A stretch of 64,000 nucleotides of DNA, taken from assembly GCA_024734495.1 (NCBI GenBank), contig JALMQS010000841.1:5386465-5450464 (forward strand), read 5' to 3'. The position numbers were made by a program, and so were the translations under genes. Below the pieces are notes generated by a model that saw only the letters and a program-made list of their open reading frames with translations, had not been told where the DNA came from and did no database searches. Each line of letters opens with the position of its first letter. The stretch's first letter is position 1. The stretch comes from Forficula auricularia (Eukaryota > Arthropoda > Insecta > Dermaptera > Forficulidae). This document shows positions 10,857-22,012 of the stretch, one piece after another.

Positions 10857-11402
10857 CGGCCCAATAGTCTAAGATCCCGACTTAGGTCGACCTTCACCTA
10901 TCGAGTTTCCTAATAAAATTAATATTTTGATAATATAATGTATTAATAAACAAAACTTGATAGGGTCGACATCCAAATTCCCTGCATAGCTATTTTTAAT
11001 AAAAAGTGTAGTTATCGAGTTTCCGGATAAATATATTACCAATCAAAAGTAAAATATGTATATAAAATTCCAAAGTTGGGTCGCCATCTTTTTTCTCTTC
11101 ATGAGTCCAGGTAGACAGGGTATCAACAGCTGTTCCCTACCTAGCTAACTTAGAATTAGTATTTTGTAGTTATAGAGTTTCCTTTATTGTTATATATGAA
11201 AATGTAGATAATTTTATTGCGAATTAATTAATTTTATTTATTTTTTTATTTTATTTTATTTTTTATTAAAAATACCTAAGCAGGGAAATTGGAATGTCGA
11301 CCCTATCAAGTTTTGTTCATTAATTTATATTATCAAAATAATAATTTCATCAGGAAACTCGATAGGTGAAGGTCGACCTAAGTTGCTATCTTCTACTTAT
11401 AA
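10857..11402. mobile_element. Family B long-TIR MITE, copy 1
   Basis: Inverted termini begin CAATAGTCTAAGATCCCGAC and extend inward about 110-130 bases, including TTCACCTATCGAGTTTCCTA and GATAGGGTCGACAT. The interior includes GGTCGCCATCTTTTTTC and GTAGACAGGGTATCAACAG. Two more copies lie at 44040-44575 and 62360-62925, all about 540 bases long. No coding capacity. Confidence 0.8.
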
Positions 11403-12610
11403 TCATTAAATCCATAACAAATATATTTATTATCATTAAAAAATTTAGTAATATCCTAACTTTTTTCAGACAAGAAAGTTTGATAATATGAGAAATAAAG
11501 TAAAAAAAAATGTACAATTGTCATCAAAGAAGTTTTAATTCAAAATTACATGAATATTATTTGAAACAAACTTATTTAAATGCAAACGTAAAGTTATATG
11601 AAATATGATGGAATTCTTCCAAAACATTAAATCAACCGGATTGTGAGTCCCAAATCGTGAATATGATAATTTTCTTATTATTTTCATACGATACGATAGG
11701 TTGGCTAAGTTTCTATAAGTATGCATAAGGTCGTAGATTTGTATGTCTGACCGGTCGGTCCCCGCACACAACACGCGGTGAGTAATGCGATCGGACTCTG
11801 CTGAAGGCTTATGATGCCAAGTAGAACAACTCCCTCGCATGATCTGCCTCTGTATTGGTGTCCACTGGCCAGGCTAACTCCTGTTTAGGAGAAATTTCCA
11901 ATTTATGTCCCCGAGTTGGATCGTGGTCGTGCGTTCACCTTGGCTAGAAACGCCATGCGGTTGTTTTTCTCGAGTTATGAGACGATATGACCAAATGACA
12001 AACAAAATCGCTTGGCTAACTACCTCGGGTGTTTTGCATAAGCTCAGGTTGCCAATTATCATTCCGAGTTTTAGTTGAAACTCTTCCCTTGATAATTACC
12101 TGGTTCTTTGCCAGACAGGGCCTCAACAACGATCCCTGTCTAATCCCTGTCCGTTTATTCATTCGAACCTAAACTAATTTACCTTATTGCTTCAATTTCC
12201 TTTAGACTCCATTCTTAAGAGTATTGTCTTCTTTAAAACTCATTTGGTTAATCAAATCCTCTGTTATTTATCTAGGTTTGCTAATATACTTCCCTTTAGA
12301 TGCTTCCAACGCGAATTCAGCAAATATCCATTGAATGGGGTATTATAAAATGCAAGTTTGTGTGTCGTATTCTGTGGAAAATAACTTTACACCCTCTCTC
12401 CAGAGTGGTATGTAAATGATGCATCCAAAGGGTTTCGAATGGCCTCTCCTTCGTTGGCACTGACTGAATGTTGTTACCAACGCTTTCAAATAAAGAAAAT
12501 AGAATTTCACTTGCCAACAATAACATATACTGCATTTATTAATGAAAAACAAAACGAGAACAGAGGCGGGCAAGTAAAACAATTTGATTTTTCTTTAGCT
12601 TGATTTAGAT
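11403..12610. other. Single-copy stretch, no recognised gene
   Basis: 11640-12160 has raised GC and does not recur in the window. Open frames of 101 codons (11535-11840) and 62 codons (11874-12062) occur on the minus strand, with no known domain and AT-rich ends. Overlapping minus-strand frames at 12317-12698 are likewise unconvincing. Host non-coding DNA is the simplest reading. Confidence 0.3.
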
Positions 12611-13400
12611 CAGTCCTTCTTAAACTATGAATCGCGACCATATTTTGGGTTGCATAACTGAATTTTGGGGTCAAGAAACATAGGGCAACAATGATCAATG
12701 GAAAAATTAAAATGCTCAGCGACCAAAAATTTATGTTTAGTGAATTCGAGGTATTTGCAATAATTTGTGAAATTGCAATTTTGTATTAAATATATATTTA
12801 TTAGTAATGAAGCTATTGAAGCTTTTATTTTTGTTTTTAATTTGATTAAAATTTTTATTTTTATTTAAATCACACATAATTAATTATAATTATTTATTAA
12901 ACACGAACAAATAATACAATAAAACTACGATGTTTCGATAGACTTATTCTGCGATCGTTCTCAAGTATAATCGGAGTGTGTGAACGATCGCAGAATAAGT
13001 CTATCGAAACATCGTAGTTTTATTGTATTATTTATTTGTGTTCAATAAATAATTATCATTAATTATGTGTGATTTAAATAAAAATTCAAATTTTAAATAT
13101 TTATTTATTTATGTTAGACAACGTTTTCAGCATTGCAGATTATAAAATCAAATTACAGATCAAATTTGAAAAATATTTAAGATTATTAACTCCTGTTTAT
13201 TTAATCATTTCATTATTATTTAGATTAAATAAATGTAATTATGTAATTTTTTTAATAAATGGTAAAATTCCGAAATAGGTATGTTAATAAAATTTCGCTT
13301 CATTATAAATTTATTTTTGATTTTCTTTGAAAAATGATGAATTTATACCATATATCTAAATAATATGGGGTCGCGAATGAACAAAGTTTAAAGAAGTTTT
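12611..13400. mobile_element. hAT-like non-autonomous element
   Basis: The left end CAGTCCTTCTTAAACTATGA continues with ATCGCGACC; the right end carries GGTCGCGAATGAAC then AAAGTTTAAAGAAG, an imperfect inverted match. The CAGN..TTCTTAAACT pattern with a following GCGACC is typical of hAT termini. I could not define an 8-base target duplication. A second fold-back is inserted at 12852-13086. Confidence 0.5.
12852..13086. repeat. Fold-back hairpin with hammerhead-like relic
   Basis: Arms of about 105 bases (12852-12960, 12982-13086) are near-identical inverted copies. Each holds TCTATCGAAACATCG, which resembles the GAAAC side of a hammerhead, but the CTGANGA box is missing, so I treat it as a related relic. 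Confidence 0.6.
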
Positions 13401-13779
13401 AATTTAAATAAATAAAAATATTTATTTATTTATTTTTCAAACTGTTGTACAAAAGGAAAGAATTTGCTTTAAATATTTATTTAATCCAGATAATCCATGA
13501 TTACTACTAGTAAACAATAAAGTAGAGAAAGATCTCTTTTCACGAAGACATCGAGAAACCATCCCAATGAACATTTTTCAGAAACCTCTTGATTTAACTC
13601 ATATATTTTTAAGGTGGATTAAAAATGAATAGTCCGCGAGTTCAGGAATCGTTAAGCAGGTCAGATGATGCAATGGATGTATATTTGAAAAATCTATGAG
13701 TGAGATGATGTTTGTTATTTCTACTGAAGATAGTCAAAGAGTGGTGTCGAAACTGTATAGTGAATTAATATAAATAAAT

Positions 13780-14235
13780 AATAATAAAATATGATAAATA
13801 TATATGAATCTTATATATTTATACTATATATAAACAATAAATTGCTTAACAAAATAATTGAAACTTTCAGTTTAAAAAATCAATTTGTCTAAAAATTAAG
13901 TAACTATACTATAAGTAGAAAAACCGCGAAAAGGAAAATGACATTCCAACTTAAGAGCTTATTCGGCGGGAGAATCTGTGGGCTAGTTGGTTAAGCCGCT
14001 CTTCGCGTAAAGGAGAGAGATCACGGGTTCGAAACCCGTCGGATGCTCTATTTATTTTTCCTTTTCAAAAATAATAAAATAATTTTCTTAATGTAGAATT
14101 AACATAGGAAATTGTTTATATATAGTATAAATATATAAGATTCATATATATTTATCATATTATTTAACTTTCGCGGTTCAAATTGCTTAACAAAATAATT
14201 GAAACTTTCAGTTTAAAAAATCAATTTGTCTAATA
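13780..14235. repeat. Composite: tRNA-like core within inverted and direct repeats
   Basis: Inverted arms of about 48 bases lie at 13789-13836 and 14114-14162. Outside and overlapping them are two direct repeats of 54 bases (13839-13892 and 14180-14233, starting AAATTGCTTAACAAAATAAT). Between them sits a tRNA-like sequence (13977-14052). The order does not match a simple SINE with a short target duplication. Confidence 0.6.
13977..14052 (+). repeat. tRNA-like sequence, probably SINE-derived
   Basis: T arm ACGGG-TTCGAAA-CCCGT is perfect, an A-box-like TAGTTGGTTAAG is present, and CTCTT/AGGAG can form an anticodon stem. Position 33 would be G rather than U and the acceptor stem does not close well, arguing against a working tRNA gene. 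Confidence 0.5.
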
Positions 14236-14529
14236 ATAAAATATTTAGTTATATAAATATCTGAGACAATTATATTGGGAAAAATAATTTTTTAAATTAA
14301 AAAATATGCGTTTAATAATTATTAAGAAGAAAATAAACTCGGCCCAGAAAATATGAGGCCCAATAGTTCTTGCCTTGAATGAACTTTACCTCTTTAACTT
14401 CAAATAGGCAAAATCAATCTCAAAATGGGATCAATCAAATTGAAGATAGTATTTATTTTTAAAAAATAAATAATTAATATCAAATCAAAGATCTTATTAG
14501 ATAATTATGTAGGTATATATTGCATGTAA
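14236..14529. other. Spacer, no feature seen
   Basis: AT-rich DNA with no supported gene or repeat. Confidence 0.4.
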
Positions 14530-14534
14530 AAGGG

Positions 14535-14620
14535 TTTTGTTCTCTCAGGAGTCGAACCCAAGCACTAACTTGCTTTCTAGGCAGTTAACTTAACCCTAGA
14601 GACAAATTTCCCTGCGGTAT
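14535..14620 (-). repeat. tRNA-derived sequence, minus strand
   Basis: On the minus strand an A-box-like TCTAGGGTTAAG is followed about 35 bases later by B box GGGTTCGACTCC. The acceptor ends do not pair. It fits a tRNA-derived SINE head rather than a tRNA gene. Confidence 0.4.
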
Positions 14621-14724
14621 GCATTTATTTTTATTTTCATTTTGAAATTGACAACGTACTTATAGATAGATAGATAGATTTATCTTAGTAGTGTCAATAG
14701 TGTAGTATAGGTATTTAATTTTTA

Positions 14725-14880
14725 TAAATTGAAGGAGGCAATAAAAGAGTGTGTCTTCTGCTGGAACTATAAATTTTTAATTTATTTATATCCTTAAATA
14801 AATTAAAAATTTATAATTCCAGTAGAAGACACACTCTTTATTGCCTCCTTCAATTTATAAAAATTCTGCTACTCTCGGCA
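14725..14880. repeat. Fold-back hairpin (TCTTCTGCTGG family)
   Basis: Arms of about 65 bases (14730-14794, 14803-14863) are inverted copies containing AGAGTGTGTCTTCTGCTGG. The right side continues with AATTCTGCTACTCTCGGCAA, also found after the related element at 24975, giving a one-sided tail. The hammerhead segment present at 24.8 kb is missing here. Confidence 0.65.
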
Positions 14881-15199
14881 AAAAGAAACTTTAAATTTAA
14901 ATTTTTTTAAGTGACCACGATAAATACATAATAAAAAATATAATTTGAAATATTATATCAAGATATTTTTGTTTTATTGTGTATTTATTCTCTTTTACAA
15001 TATTTTAAATTTGCTTAGCTACAAGCAGTGGTGTCAGCAGAAAAATTTTCAGGAGGGAGGACAAAGCTTGGAGACATAAAATCATAATACATTTTATTAA
15101 ATAATATTATTTTTATAATTAAAGTTTCTTTAAAAATTACACTCATTAAATATTTAATTTTTTTTAGTTTTTGACTTTCACAAGTAGAATAAACTATTG

Positions 15200-15425
15200 G
15201 TAAATGGTAAGTACGGTGCTGCCGCCATGTGGTAAAAATTGAAACAAGCGCAATTGGGTCGCTGTCACAAATGTCATATTCAAAGAATATTATTTAATAA
15301 ATAGGTTTGGTTTTTGTTTACATGTCATTTAAACACTGATCAATCAGCTGTCAGAAGACCCAATTGAGAGAGTTCAAGCTTTCACCACCAGTTGGCGTAT
15401 CTGCAATTTACACTTACCATTAATA
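15200..15425. mobile_element. Possible small TIR element
   Basis: The left ATGGTAAGTACGGTGCTGCC and the right TTGGCGTATCTGCAATTTAC then ACTTACCATTAA are imperfectly inverted, with CCATGTGGT/ACCAGTTGG inside. This fits an old MITE; the target duplication is not clear. Confidence 0.3.
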
Positions 15426-15767
15426 CAGTAGTGTTTAAAAACAAAGTGAGGTCGGGCCGGAGGTCACGTTTTTATTCAATCCCATTAACTCCACCCCCAC
15501 CTTGCAGACGCCCATGGATACATGGGAAGGATTTAGAAGAGAAGATTTTTATGATATTGTTTTATATGTGTTAAAAATAATTCAGTGGGATCATCCTTAT
15601 AATTATTTTTGATTTTTCTTTTTTACTTTTTCATGTATCACCTGACAATGTGCTCATTTGTTTATCAAAACTCTTTTCGTAGGAACTTGAAGTTGAATTT
15701 GCCGAATCTGTTGGTTTTTTCCTAGAAAGTCTTTCGAACTGCGCCTAATGATTAAATATCTATTTGT

Positions 15768-16290
15768 TTGGTTTCTCGAATGAGCCGGAAAGAGAATGGC
15801 TCTCGGAAACTTGCTCTGTGTGCGTGTCTGTTTATGCCAATTGGCCCTTCCTCCCTGACAGAGTATTCAGAAGACAAGGACAAAAAGGGGTGGTTCTACT
15901 GTCAGATTTATTACGTAAAACCAACCAATGAAATAAAGGCCATCTGCCGAGAGAAGCGGGAAAAAATGTCTGCAGAACCCATTCTAATCTGCCACCCCCG
16001 TGAGTGAGGGAAAAGCCTTCTCACTCAAATTATATTGCATATTATAATGATTTATTAGCGAAAATAAAGGCTAAAGTCACACAAGTAAATGTGAATTTGT
16101 CTGTGCATGTGTGGGTGGTGTGAATTGGAGTGTCTGTGAGGAAACGTGTCGATGGCCTCGAGGCCCGGGATCGCTCTCCAGGGCGCCGTCGTCGACGTCG
16201 TTCCTGATCCGGAGTTAATTCTATTACAAAAGCAATCTCAAGGAGGCTGCTGGAGCTGGAGCTGGAGCCTTTGAGCTGACTGACGCGGCG
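15768..16290 (+). other. Higher-GC patch, possible host exonic or promoter DNA
   Basis: A 79-codon open frame at 15768-16007 has balanced codon composition unlike the AT-rich surroundings, and a GTGAGT donor-like site lies at its end (15999-16004). 16148-16290 is CpG-rich (TCCAGGGCGCCGTCGTCGAC). No acceptor, domain or homolog is recognised. It could be 5' exon, promoter or chance; the region is single-copy here. Confidence 0.25.
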
Positions 16291-16299
16291 TATTTACGT

Positions 16300-17084
16300 G
16301 GGGCCCCCGCCTATTGTCGATATTGCCAAAGACAAATAAGAAACAATCGGGCTAAAAATATAATTCAATTATTAATAAAAAACAAGAAAACTGCAAAAGA
16401 ATATTTTCCGTTAATTTTCCCTTAAAAAGTTCCCAAGTCAGTTTTTCATTCTCACTGTCAATACCTATTTTTTTAAAAACATACAAAATAAATTTTATTA
16501 TAAAAATGGGAATTCGCTGGATGATTAATTTGTTTTCCTCCTATAATCTCTCAGAAAGAGAACGAATTCTCTTTCTCGGTCGTTTTTGAAACCCCCAGCA
16601 GAGATTGCTGTTTAGTTAAAGGGATAAGCGACATATTGGATCTCGTTATTATCTCTGGTTTGAAATAAATCCCCTTAACAGATAAAAATCTAGAATTTAA
16701 TTAACTTGCTTTTAAGTCTCATTACATTAATAGCATCATTCAAAATGCGATCTAAATCTTCAAACCACTGTTTATATTCTCTCAGTCATTTCAAAATGTT
16801 TAAAATGTTGAATTATTCAGATCTTTTTTTAGAGAGCTGATTCAAAACCCAATTCTTAAACAATTATAATATTTATTACAGTTTTAATCCTTAATTTAAA
16901 ATAAATGCCGTTAATTCATTGGAAGCAGGTGTGTGGGTTGTGCCCCGCACATCGAAGGGGCACCCGATAATTTCTATACTTTGGATGTGTTAATGCTAAG
17001 GTGTCATGAAACACGATAAAATGAAAATAAATAATTAAAGACAAAAATAAGATTTAACATCTAAATAAACATTTTACTTTACAA
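16300..17084. other. Spacer, no feature seen
   Basis: AT-rich, single-copy in this window, with no supported gene or repeat arm. Confidence 0.4.
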
Positions 17085-17738
17085 TACGTGGTATGGTCAA
17101 GTATTGTAATAGTGGAATAATGGAAAAAGTGTTATTTTTTTGCTTCGTTTTTTCGAAATAAAGTAAGTGACCCAAAAGTGGACACCTTAAAACATACTCC
17201 TTAAAGCGGACACTTTAAAACACGTGTGTTTAAAATAAGGGCAAACAGGTCCCAAATTCTGTCTGCTGCAATTCCATCGCCTTCTGAACAATATTGCAAA
17301 TAGTGGCCAATTTAACATAAAGAATGTGGGTCCTGTTTGGCCTTATTTTAATCACACATATTTTAAGATGTCCGCTTTAAGGGTTAGGTTTTAAGGTGTC
17401 CAGCTTTGGGTCACTGACTTTATTCCAAAAACGGCTGTTTTTTGATTAAAAAAATTGGCGTTAACCATGGAATTTCGGTATACAAAGAAGGCTTAATAAG
17501 TGAAAATAGAAAAAATTATATTTTTCGGGATAATAACTGTCAAAATGTCTGTCAGTACGTTGGTTAGTAAGTGCTTTACAAAATTTTTATTGACGCACTA
17601 ACTCAAAAACTAGTTTGAATATCAAAACGAAATTTCACATGAAGTTTTGGTCCATTAAGATTAAAAGCTGATTAGATTTTGGTTGAAATCGAACAGAAAA
17701 TTAAGGGGAGTGGAGGGATTAAAAATTAAAATTATAAG
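17085..17738 (-). mobile_element. Family A element, inverted, with nested MITE
   Basis: It begins with the reversed family A end (GTATGGTCAAGTATTGTAAT) and continues through the conserved 3' module. It is interrupted by a 260-base MITE at 17161-17420 and then by a fold-back at 17739-18341, after which TTTTCAAACTAAAAAAAC continues the family A sequence. Confidence 0.8.
17161..17420. mobile_element. Mariner-type MITE with TA duplication
   Basis: It is flanked by TA at 17159-17160 and 17421-17422; removing it restores the family A sequence GAAATATTCC. TIRs of about 90 bases start AAGTAAGTGACCCAAAAGTG at the left and, read inward, AAGTCAGTGACCCAAAGC at the right. No coding capacity. TA targets are typical of the Tc1/mariner superfamily. 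Confidence 0.85.
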
Positions 17739-18341
17739 TTAAAACAGGAATAGCAGGGAATAGGACAATAAATAAAAACAGAATTTTTATTAAATAGTCT
17801 AGATGCTTCGTAGATTTATTTCGACTTCCTCAGTGGCCCATCTTATTTATCAATTATCACTTTTTGTCAAAAGATAATTCCACTATTCGACGAAACATCC
17901 TTAATCTTTCTTATTATATCTTTAATACATTCTTGGCCTCAATTACTCAACAATCTTGAACTTTTTTCTCCTTTTAACAATTAAAAAATCAAAAATTCAT
18001 AAAAAATTAATAAAAAAAATTCCTATCTTATTATTTTTTTTGTAAATTTTTTATGAATTTTTTATTTTTTAATTGTTAAAAGGAGAAAAAACTTCAAGAT
18101 TGTTGAGTGAATTGAGATCAAGAATGTATTGAAAATATAATAAAAAAAGATTAAGGATGTTTCATCGAATAGTGGAATTATCTTTTGACAAAAAGTGATA
18201 AATACAGATAGGCCATTGAGGAAGTCGAAATAAATCGACGAACCTTCTAGACTTATTTAATAAAAAATTATGTTTTTTATTTATTGTCCAATTCCTGTTA
18301 TTCCTGTTTTAATTAATCATTATTATGGATGCGAGTCATAC
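17739..18341. mobile_element. Fold-back element with 9-base target duplication
   Basis: AATTATAAG is duplicated at 17730-17738 and 18342-18350. Inside, arms of about 270 bases (17739-18010 and 18040-18311) are inverted copies, followed by a one-sided tail to 18341. Each arm has a hammerhead-like remnant (CTGAGGA, AGTC, GAAATAAATC) with almost no helix II. The tail and the arms fit a Penelope-like copy. Confidence 0.75.
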
Positions 18342-18350
18342 AATTATAAG

Positions 18351-18655
18351 ATTTTCAAACTAAAAAAACAAAAATAAACTGATGTGGCCATCCATTTGAC
18401 TTTGGCCCCTCTCTTATATTTAATATGTATTTAATAAAATAATTTATACCTCATCATTTAGGGATGTAGGGTCAAAAAATGAAAATCTGGGTTGTAGGCT
18501 CTTAGGCCAAACTCAACAAAATTTTAAATACATAATCACTAGGGTCCCAGAAGACTAAAAATGCAAAAACTAACTGCCCAAAATTTGGAGGAGGTCAAAA
18601 AATGAAAATCTAGGCCTTTGGACCAAACTCAACTAACCATTGTATACATAATTAA
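18351..18655. mobile_element. Rearranged family A segment
   Basis: It begins as the continuation of the inverted copy, then has plus-orientation family A 5' sequence (GATGTGGCCATCCATTTGAC) joined to minus-orientation sub-repeats (AAAAATGCAAAAACTAACTG). The mixed orientation indicates an internal rearrangement. Confidence 0.6.
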
Positions 18656-19285
18656 TACAAAATTTTTCCCCCGTAATCTTAACAATGGATTCCAGTAGAG
18701 TATTTATACGACTGATTATCATGAAATTTCCCGATTTTTACAACACGTCAGATTTTTGAGATATTATCGGTCAAAACGACAAATCATACCATTTTGACTA
18801 ATTTTCGAGTTCATTAGATATTAAACAGCAATATTTGAAATCAAAATATTTTGTTGACGTAATAGAAAACAGCTCTCTTTTTATTTTTCAAATTACCACT
18901 TGTTTTTAGTTCAATCTAAAACTCACAAGTTATAACTAAAAAACTAAAACTACGTGATTTTAAAGGATAATAAATATAGATAAAAACATAAAGTCATAGT
19001 TTTTGATTTATAATTCGAGTTTTAATTGATCTCTAAAACAAGTGGTAATTTGAAAATCAAAGAAGAAGCTGTTTTCTATTACGACAACAAAATATTTTGA
19101 TTTCAAATATTGCTGTTTAAAATCTAATGAGACTCGAAAATAGGTCAAAATGGCATTTTTGTCGTTTTTACCGATAAAATTTCAAAAGTCTGACGTGTTG
19201 TAAATAATCGGGAAATTGCATGATAATCAGCGTATTAATCTCTACTGAAATCCGTAATGTTAGTTTTACGGGAGAAATTTTGTGT
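18655..19285. repeat. Long fold-back, ~250-base arms
   Basis: Arms about 18655-18905 and 19035-19285 are inverted copies (for example ATATTTGAAATCAAAATATT and its mirror). The loop is about 130 bases. Divergence of several percent marks it as older than the 39.6-kb hairpin. A 61-codon frame in one arm is a by-product. Confidence 0.75.
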
Positions 19286-19696
19286 TTAATTTTTGTCGAG
19301 TAGTGTAAAAGTCGTGATGGCCACCCTATCTCAATAAATAGTGATGCGATCATGAAAACTCAATAAGTTAGCTTCTGAGATTGGCTTTACTTTTTATTTT
19401 ATATAATTATCTACTGGCTATATTAAAAGTTTTTTCTATATGGAAATGAATGAGGAGTAACTAAACAAAGAGATTAAGAAAATAAGCCAGGCTATTTGAA
19501 ATGGTTGGCTATTCCTTGTAATTGGAATTTCTTTGTATTGTGTTGTCGATAAAATCGAACTCGTAATATTCATTACCGACTCCCACGAGTTCCCAAGTTC
19601 ACTTTTCAAGAATTTTTTTCCGATTTCCTTTGAAAATTTCACTAGTGTTTTCATAACATTAGTATTCTCCTCCAATACCAATGCTTCTATCCAAAT

Positions 19697-19862
19697 GAGA
19701 CCAAACGAGACCAAAAGAAACCAAAAGAGAACAAACAAGACCAAACGAGACTAAAAGAGACCAAAGACGACCAAAAAAGACCAAACGAGACCAAGAGACC
19801 AAAAGAGAACAAACGAGACCAAAAGAGACCAAGCGAGACCAAAAGAGACCAAACGTGACCTG
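19697..19862. repeat. 10-base-period minisatellite, copy 1
   Basis: Repeats of AGACCAAACG/AGACCAAAAG type, about 16 units, with A-tracts spaced close to the DNA helical turn. The same array is at 20706-20872 in the second unit. Because 10 is not a multiple of 3, every frame cycles through similar peptides, generating spurious open frames on the minus strand. Confidence 0.85.
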
Positions 19863-19864
19863 AG

Positions 19865-20330
19865 TTTGAAAATTTTAATCTTGTTTTTTAAACTGTATTT
19901 ACTATTCGATTTTTTTGATAAATTTTTATTTTAAGCTTCTATTCATTCTACAAATTTTAAGACAGGATTGATAGTGGGCCTATGATAATTACTATTTTAT
20001 TTTCGATTTTTGAAAATTTCGAAAAAATCTTATTCTCTATATAACCATTATTAAAACCAATTTTTGGTATTGAGTTCTCTTTTTTTAGTTATTTTGAATT
20101 GATTTTTATTGTTAACAGGTGTTTAAAATAAATAATTAGTATTTTAGTTTGTTGAAAGAAAATCAAAATCGAAAATTGAAAAAAAAGTAGTAATTACCAT
20201 AGGAACACTATCAACCCTGTCGTGAAATTTGTAGAATGAATAAACGTTTTAAATAAAAAATTATCAAAAAAATAAAAGAGTACATACAGTTTTAAAAACA
20301 AGATTAAAATTTTCAAAACTCAAAAAATCG
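19865..20330. repeat. Fold-back within tandem unit (repeated at 20875-21340)
   Basis: GAAAATTTTAATCTTGTTTT at the left matches the inverse at the right, and CTATTCATTCTACAAATTTT is mirrored near 20230. Arms of about 200 bases surround an AT-rich loop. The adjoining 20335-20410 matches, inverted, 59030-59100 and 63410-63480. Confidence 0.7.
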
Positions 20331-20705
20331 CATTATAATTGATATTTGATGGGTACTAAAAAATGTCAAAAAATGAAGGAAATCAAAAATTAAAATTTTT
20401 CAAACCGTCCGATTTGGCGTGGAATGACGCATTAGTAGTTTGTTCTATTTGGAAATGAATGAGGAGTAACTAAACAAAGAGGCTAAGAAAATGAACCAGG
20501 CTATTTGAATTGGTTGGCTTTTGCTTGTAATTGGAATTTCTTTTGTATTGTGTTGTCGATAAAATCGAACTCGTAATATTCATTACCGACTCCCACGAGT
20601 TCCCAAGTTCACTTTTCAAGAATTTTTTCCGATTTCCTTTGAAAATTTCACTAGTGTTTTCATAACATTAGTATTCTCCTCCAATACCAATGCTTCTATC
20701 CAAAT

Positions 20706-20872
20706 GAGACCAAACGAGACCAAAAGAAACCAAAAGAGAACAAACAAGACCAAACGAGACAAAAAGAGACCAAAGACGACCAAAAAAGACCAAACGAGAC
20801 CAAAGAGACCAAAAGAGAACAAACGAGACCAAAAGAGACCAAGCGAGACCAAAAGAGACCAAACGTGACCTG
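20706..20872. repeat. 10-base-period minisatellite, copy 2
   Basis: This is the duplicate of the 19697-19862 array, differing by a few substitutions and one small length change. The third duplication copy ends just before its array would begin. Confidence 0.85.
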
Positions 20873-21518
20873 AGTTTGAAAATTTTAATCTTGTTTTTTA
20901 AACTGTATTTACTATTCGATTTTTTTGATAAATTTTTATTTTAAGCTTCTATTCATTCTACAAATTTTAAGACAGGATTGATAGTGGGCCTATGATAATT
21001 ACTATTTTATTTTCGATTTTTGAAAATTTCGAAAAAAATCTTATTCTCTTATAACCATTATTAAAACCAATTTTTGGTATTGAGTTCTCTTTTTTTAGTT
21101 ATTTTGAATTGATTTTTATTGTTAACAGATGTTTAAAATAAATAATTAGTATTTTAGTTTGTTGAAAGAAAATCAAAATCGAAAATTGAAAAAAAAGTAG
21201 TAATTACCATAGGAACACTATCAACCCTGTCTGTGAAATTTGTAGAATGAATAAACGTTTTAAATAAAAAATTATCAAAAAAATCAAAGAGTACATACAG
21301 TTTTAAAAACAAGATTAAAATTTTCAAACTCAAAAATCGCATTATAATTGATATTTGATGGGTACTAAAAAATGTCAAAAAATGAAGGAAATCAAAAATT
21401 AAAATTTTTCAAAACCGTCCGATTTGGCGTGGAATGGCGCATTAGTAGTTTGTTCTATTTGGAAATGAATGAGGAGTAACTAAACAAAGAGGCTAAGAAA
21501 ATGAGCCAGGCTATTTGA

Positions 21519-21778
21519 TTGGGTGGATGGTTGGGAGATGGTGGACGGTCAAATCACACTTCTATCCCAAGATTTTTGTATATTATGATTTATTAGTATT
21601 CGATATATATTATAGTAAATAAGACTATAATATATATATGAGATATATACTGTCTATCTCTTTATATATTATAGTTATACATAGTATATTTATATAACTA
21701 TAATATACAAGGAAGAATAGGAATAATAATGTACCTGGGAGATTCTTTTTGGGTTGTACCATCTGTGGAATTAGATTA

Positions 21779-21826
<48 letters not shown>
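21519..21826. mobile_element. 308-base insertion ending in (AT)n
   Basis: It interrupts duplication unit 3 at CTATTTGA/ATTGG, relative to unit 2. It starts TTGGGTGGATGG and ends in a long AT dinucleotide run (21779-21826), with TTGA on both sides as a possible short target duplication. Internal palindromic ATATATTATAG segments occur. The class is unknown. Confidence 0.6.
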
Positions 21827-21828
<2 letters not shown>

Positions 21829-22012
21829 AATTGGTTGGCTTTTTGCTTGTAATTGGAATTTCTTTGTATTGTGTTGTCGATAAAATCGAACTCGTAATAT
21901 TCATTACCGACTCCCACGAGTTCCCAAGTTCACTTTTCAAGAATTTTTTTTCCCGATTTCCTTTGAAATTTTCACTAGTGTTTTCATAACATTAGTATCC
22001 TCCTCCAATACC

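Larger units (their letters stand above)
19436..22012. repeat. 1.01-kb tandem duplication, 2.2 copies
   Basis: The unit starts TGGAAATGAATGAGGAGTAA at 19441, 20450 and 21460, giving periods of 1009 and 1010 bases. Copies are nearly identical with scattered substitutions and homopolymer indels. The third copy is partial (21460-21518 and 21827-22012) and split by a 308-base insertion. Each full unit holds a 10-base-period minisatellite and a fold-back (19865-20330 in copy 1). Confidence 0.9.

Noticed and set aside
12960..13010. Hammerhead on each arm of the 12.9-kb hairpin
   Set aside because: GAAACATCG is present but no CTGANGA box lies upstream at the proper distance.
13977..14052. Functional tRNA gene
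   Set aside because: The T arm is perfect but the base before the anticodon would be G and the acceptor stem does not close.
17815..18245. Intact hammerheads in the 17.7-kb fold-back
   Set aside because: CTGAGGA and GAAA are separated by only four bases, leaving almost no helix II, and helix I does not pair.
19436..20862. Minus-strand frames of Leu/Phe/Trp-rich repeats resembling membrane proteins
   Set aside because: They arise from the 10-base minisatellite cycling through all frames; the duplicate copy does not preserve the same frame length.
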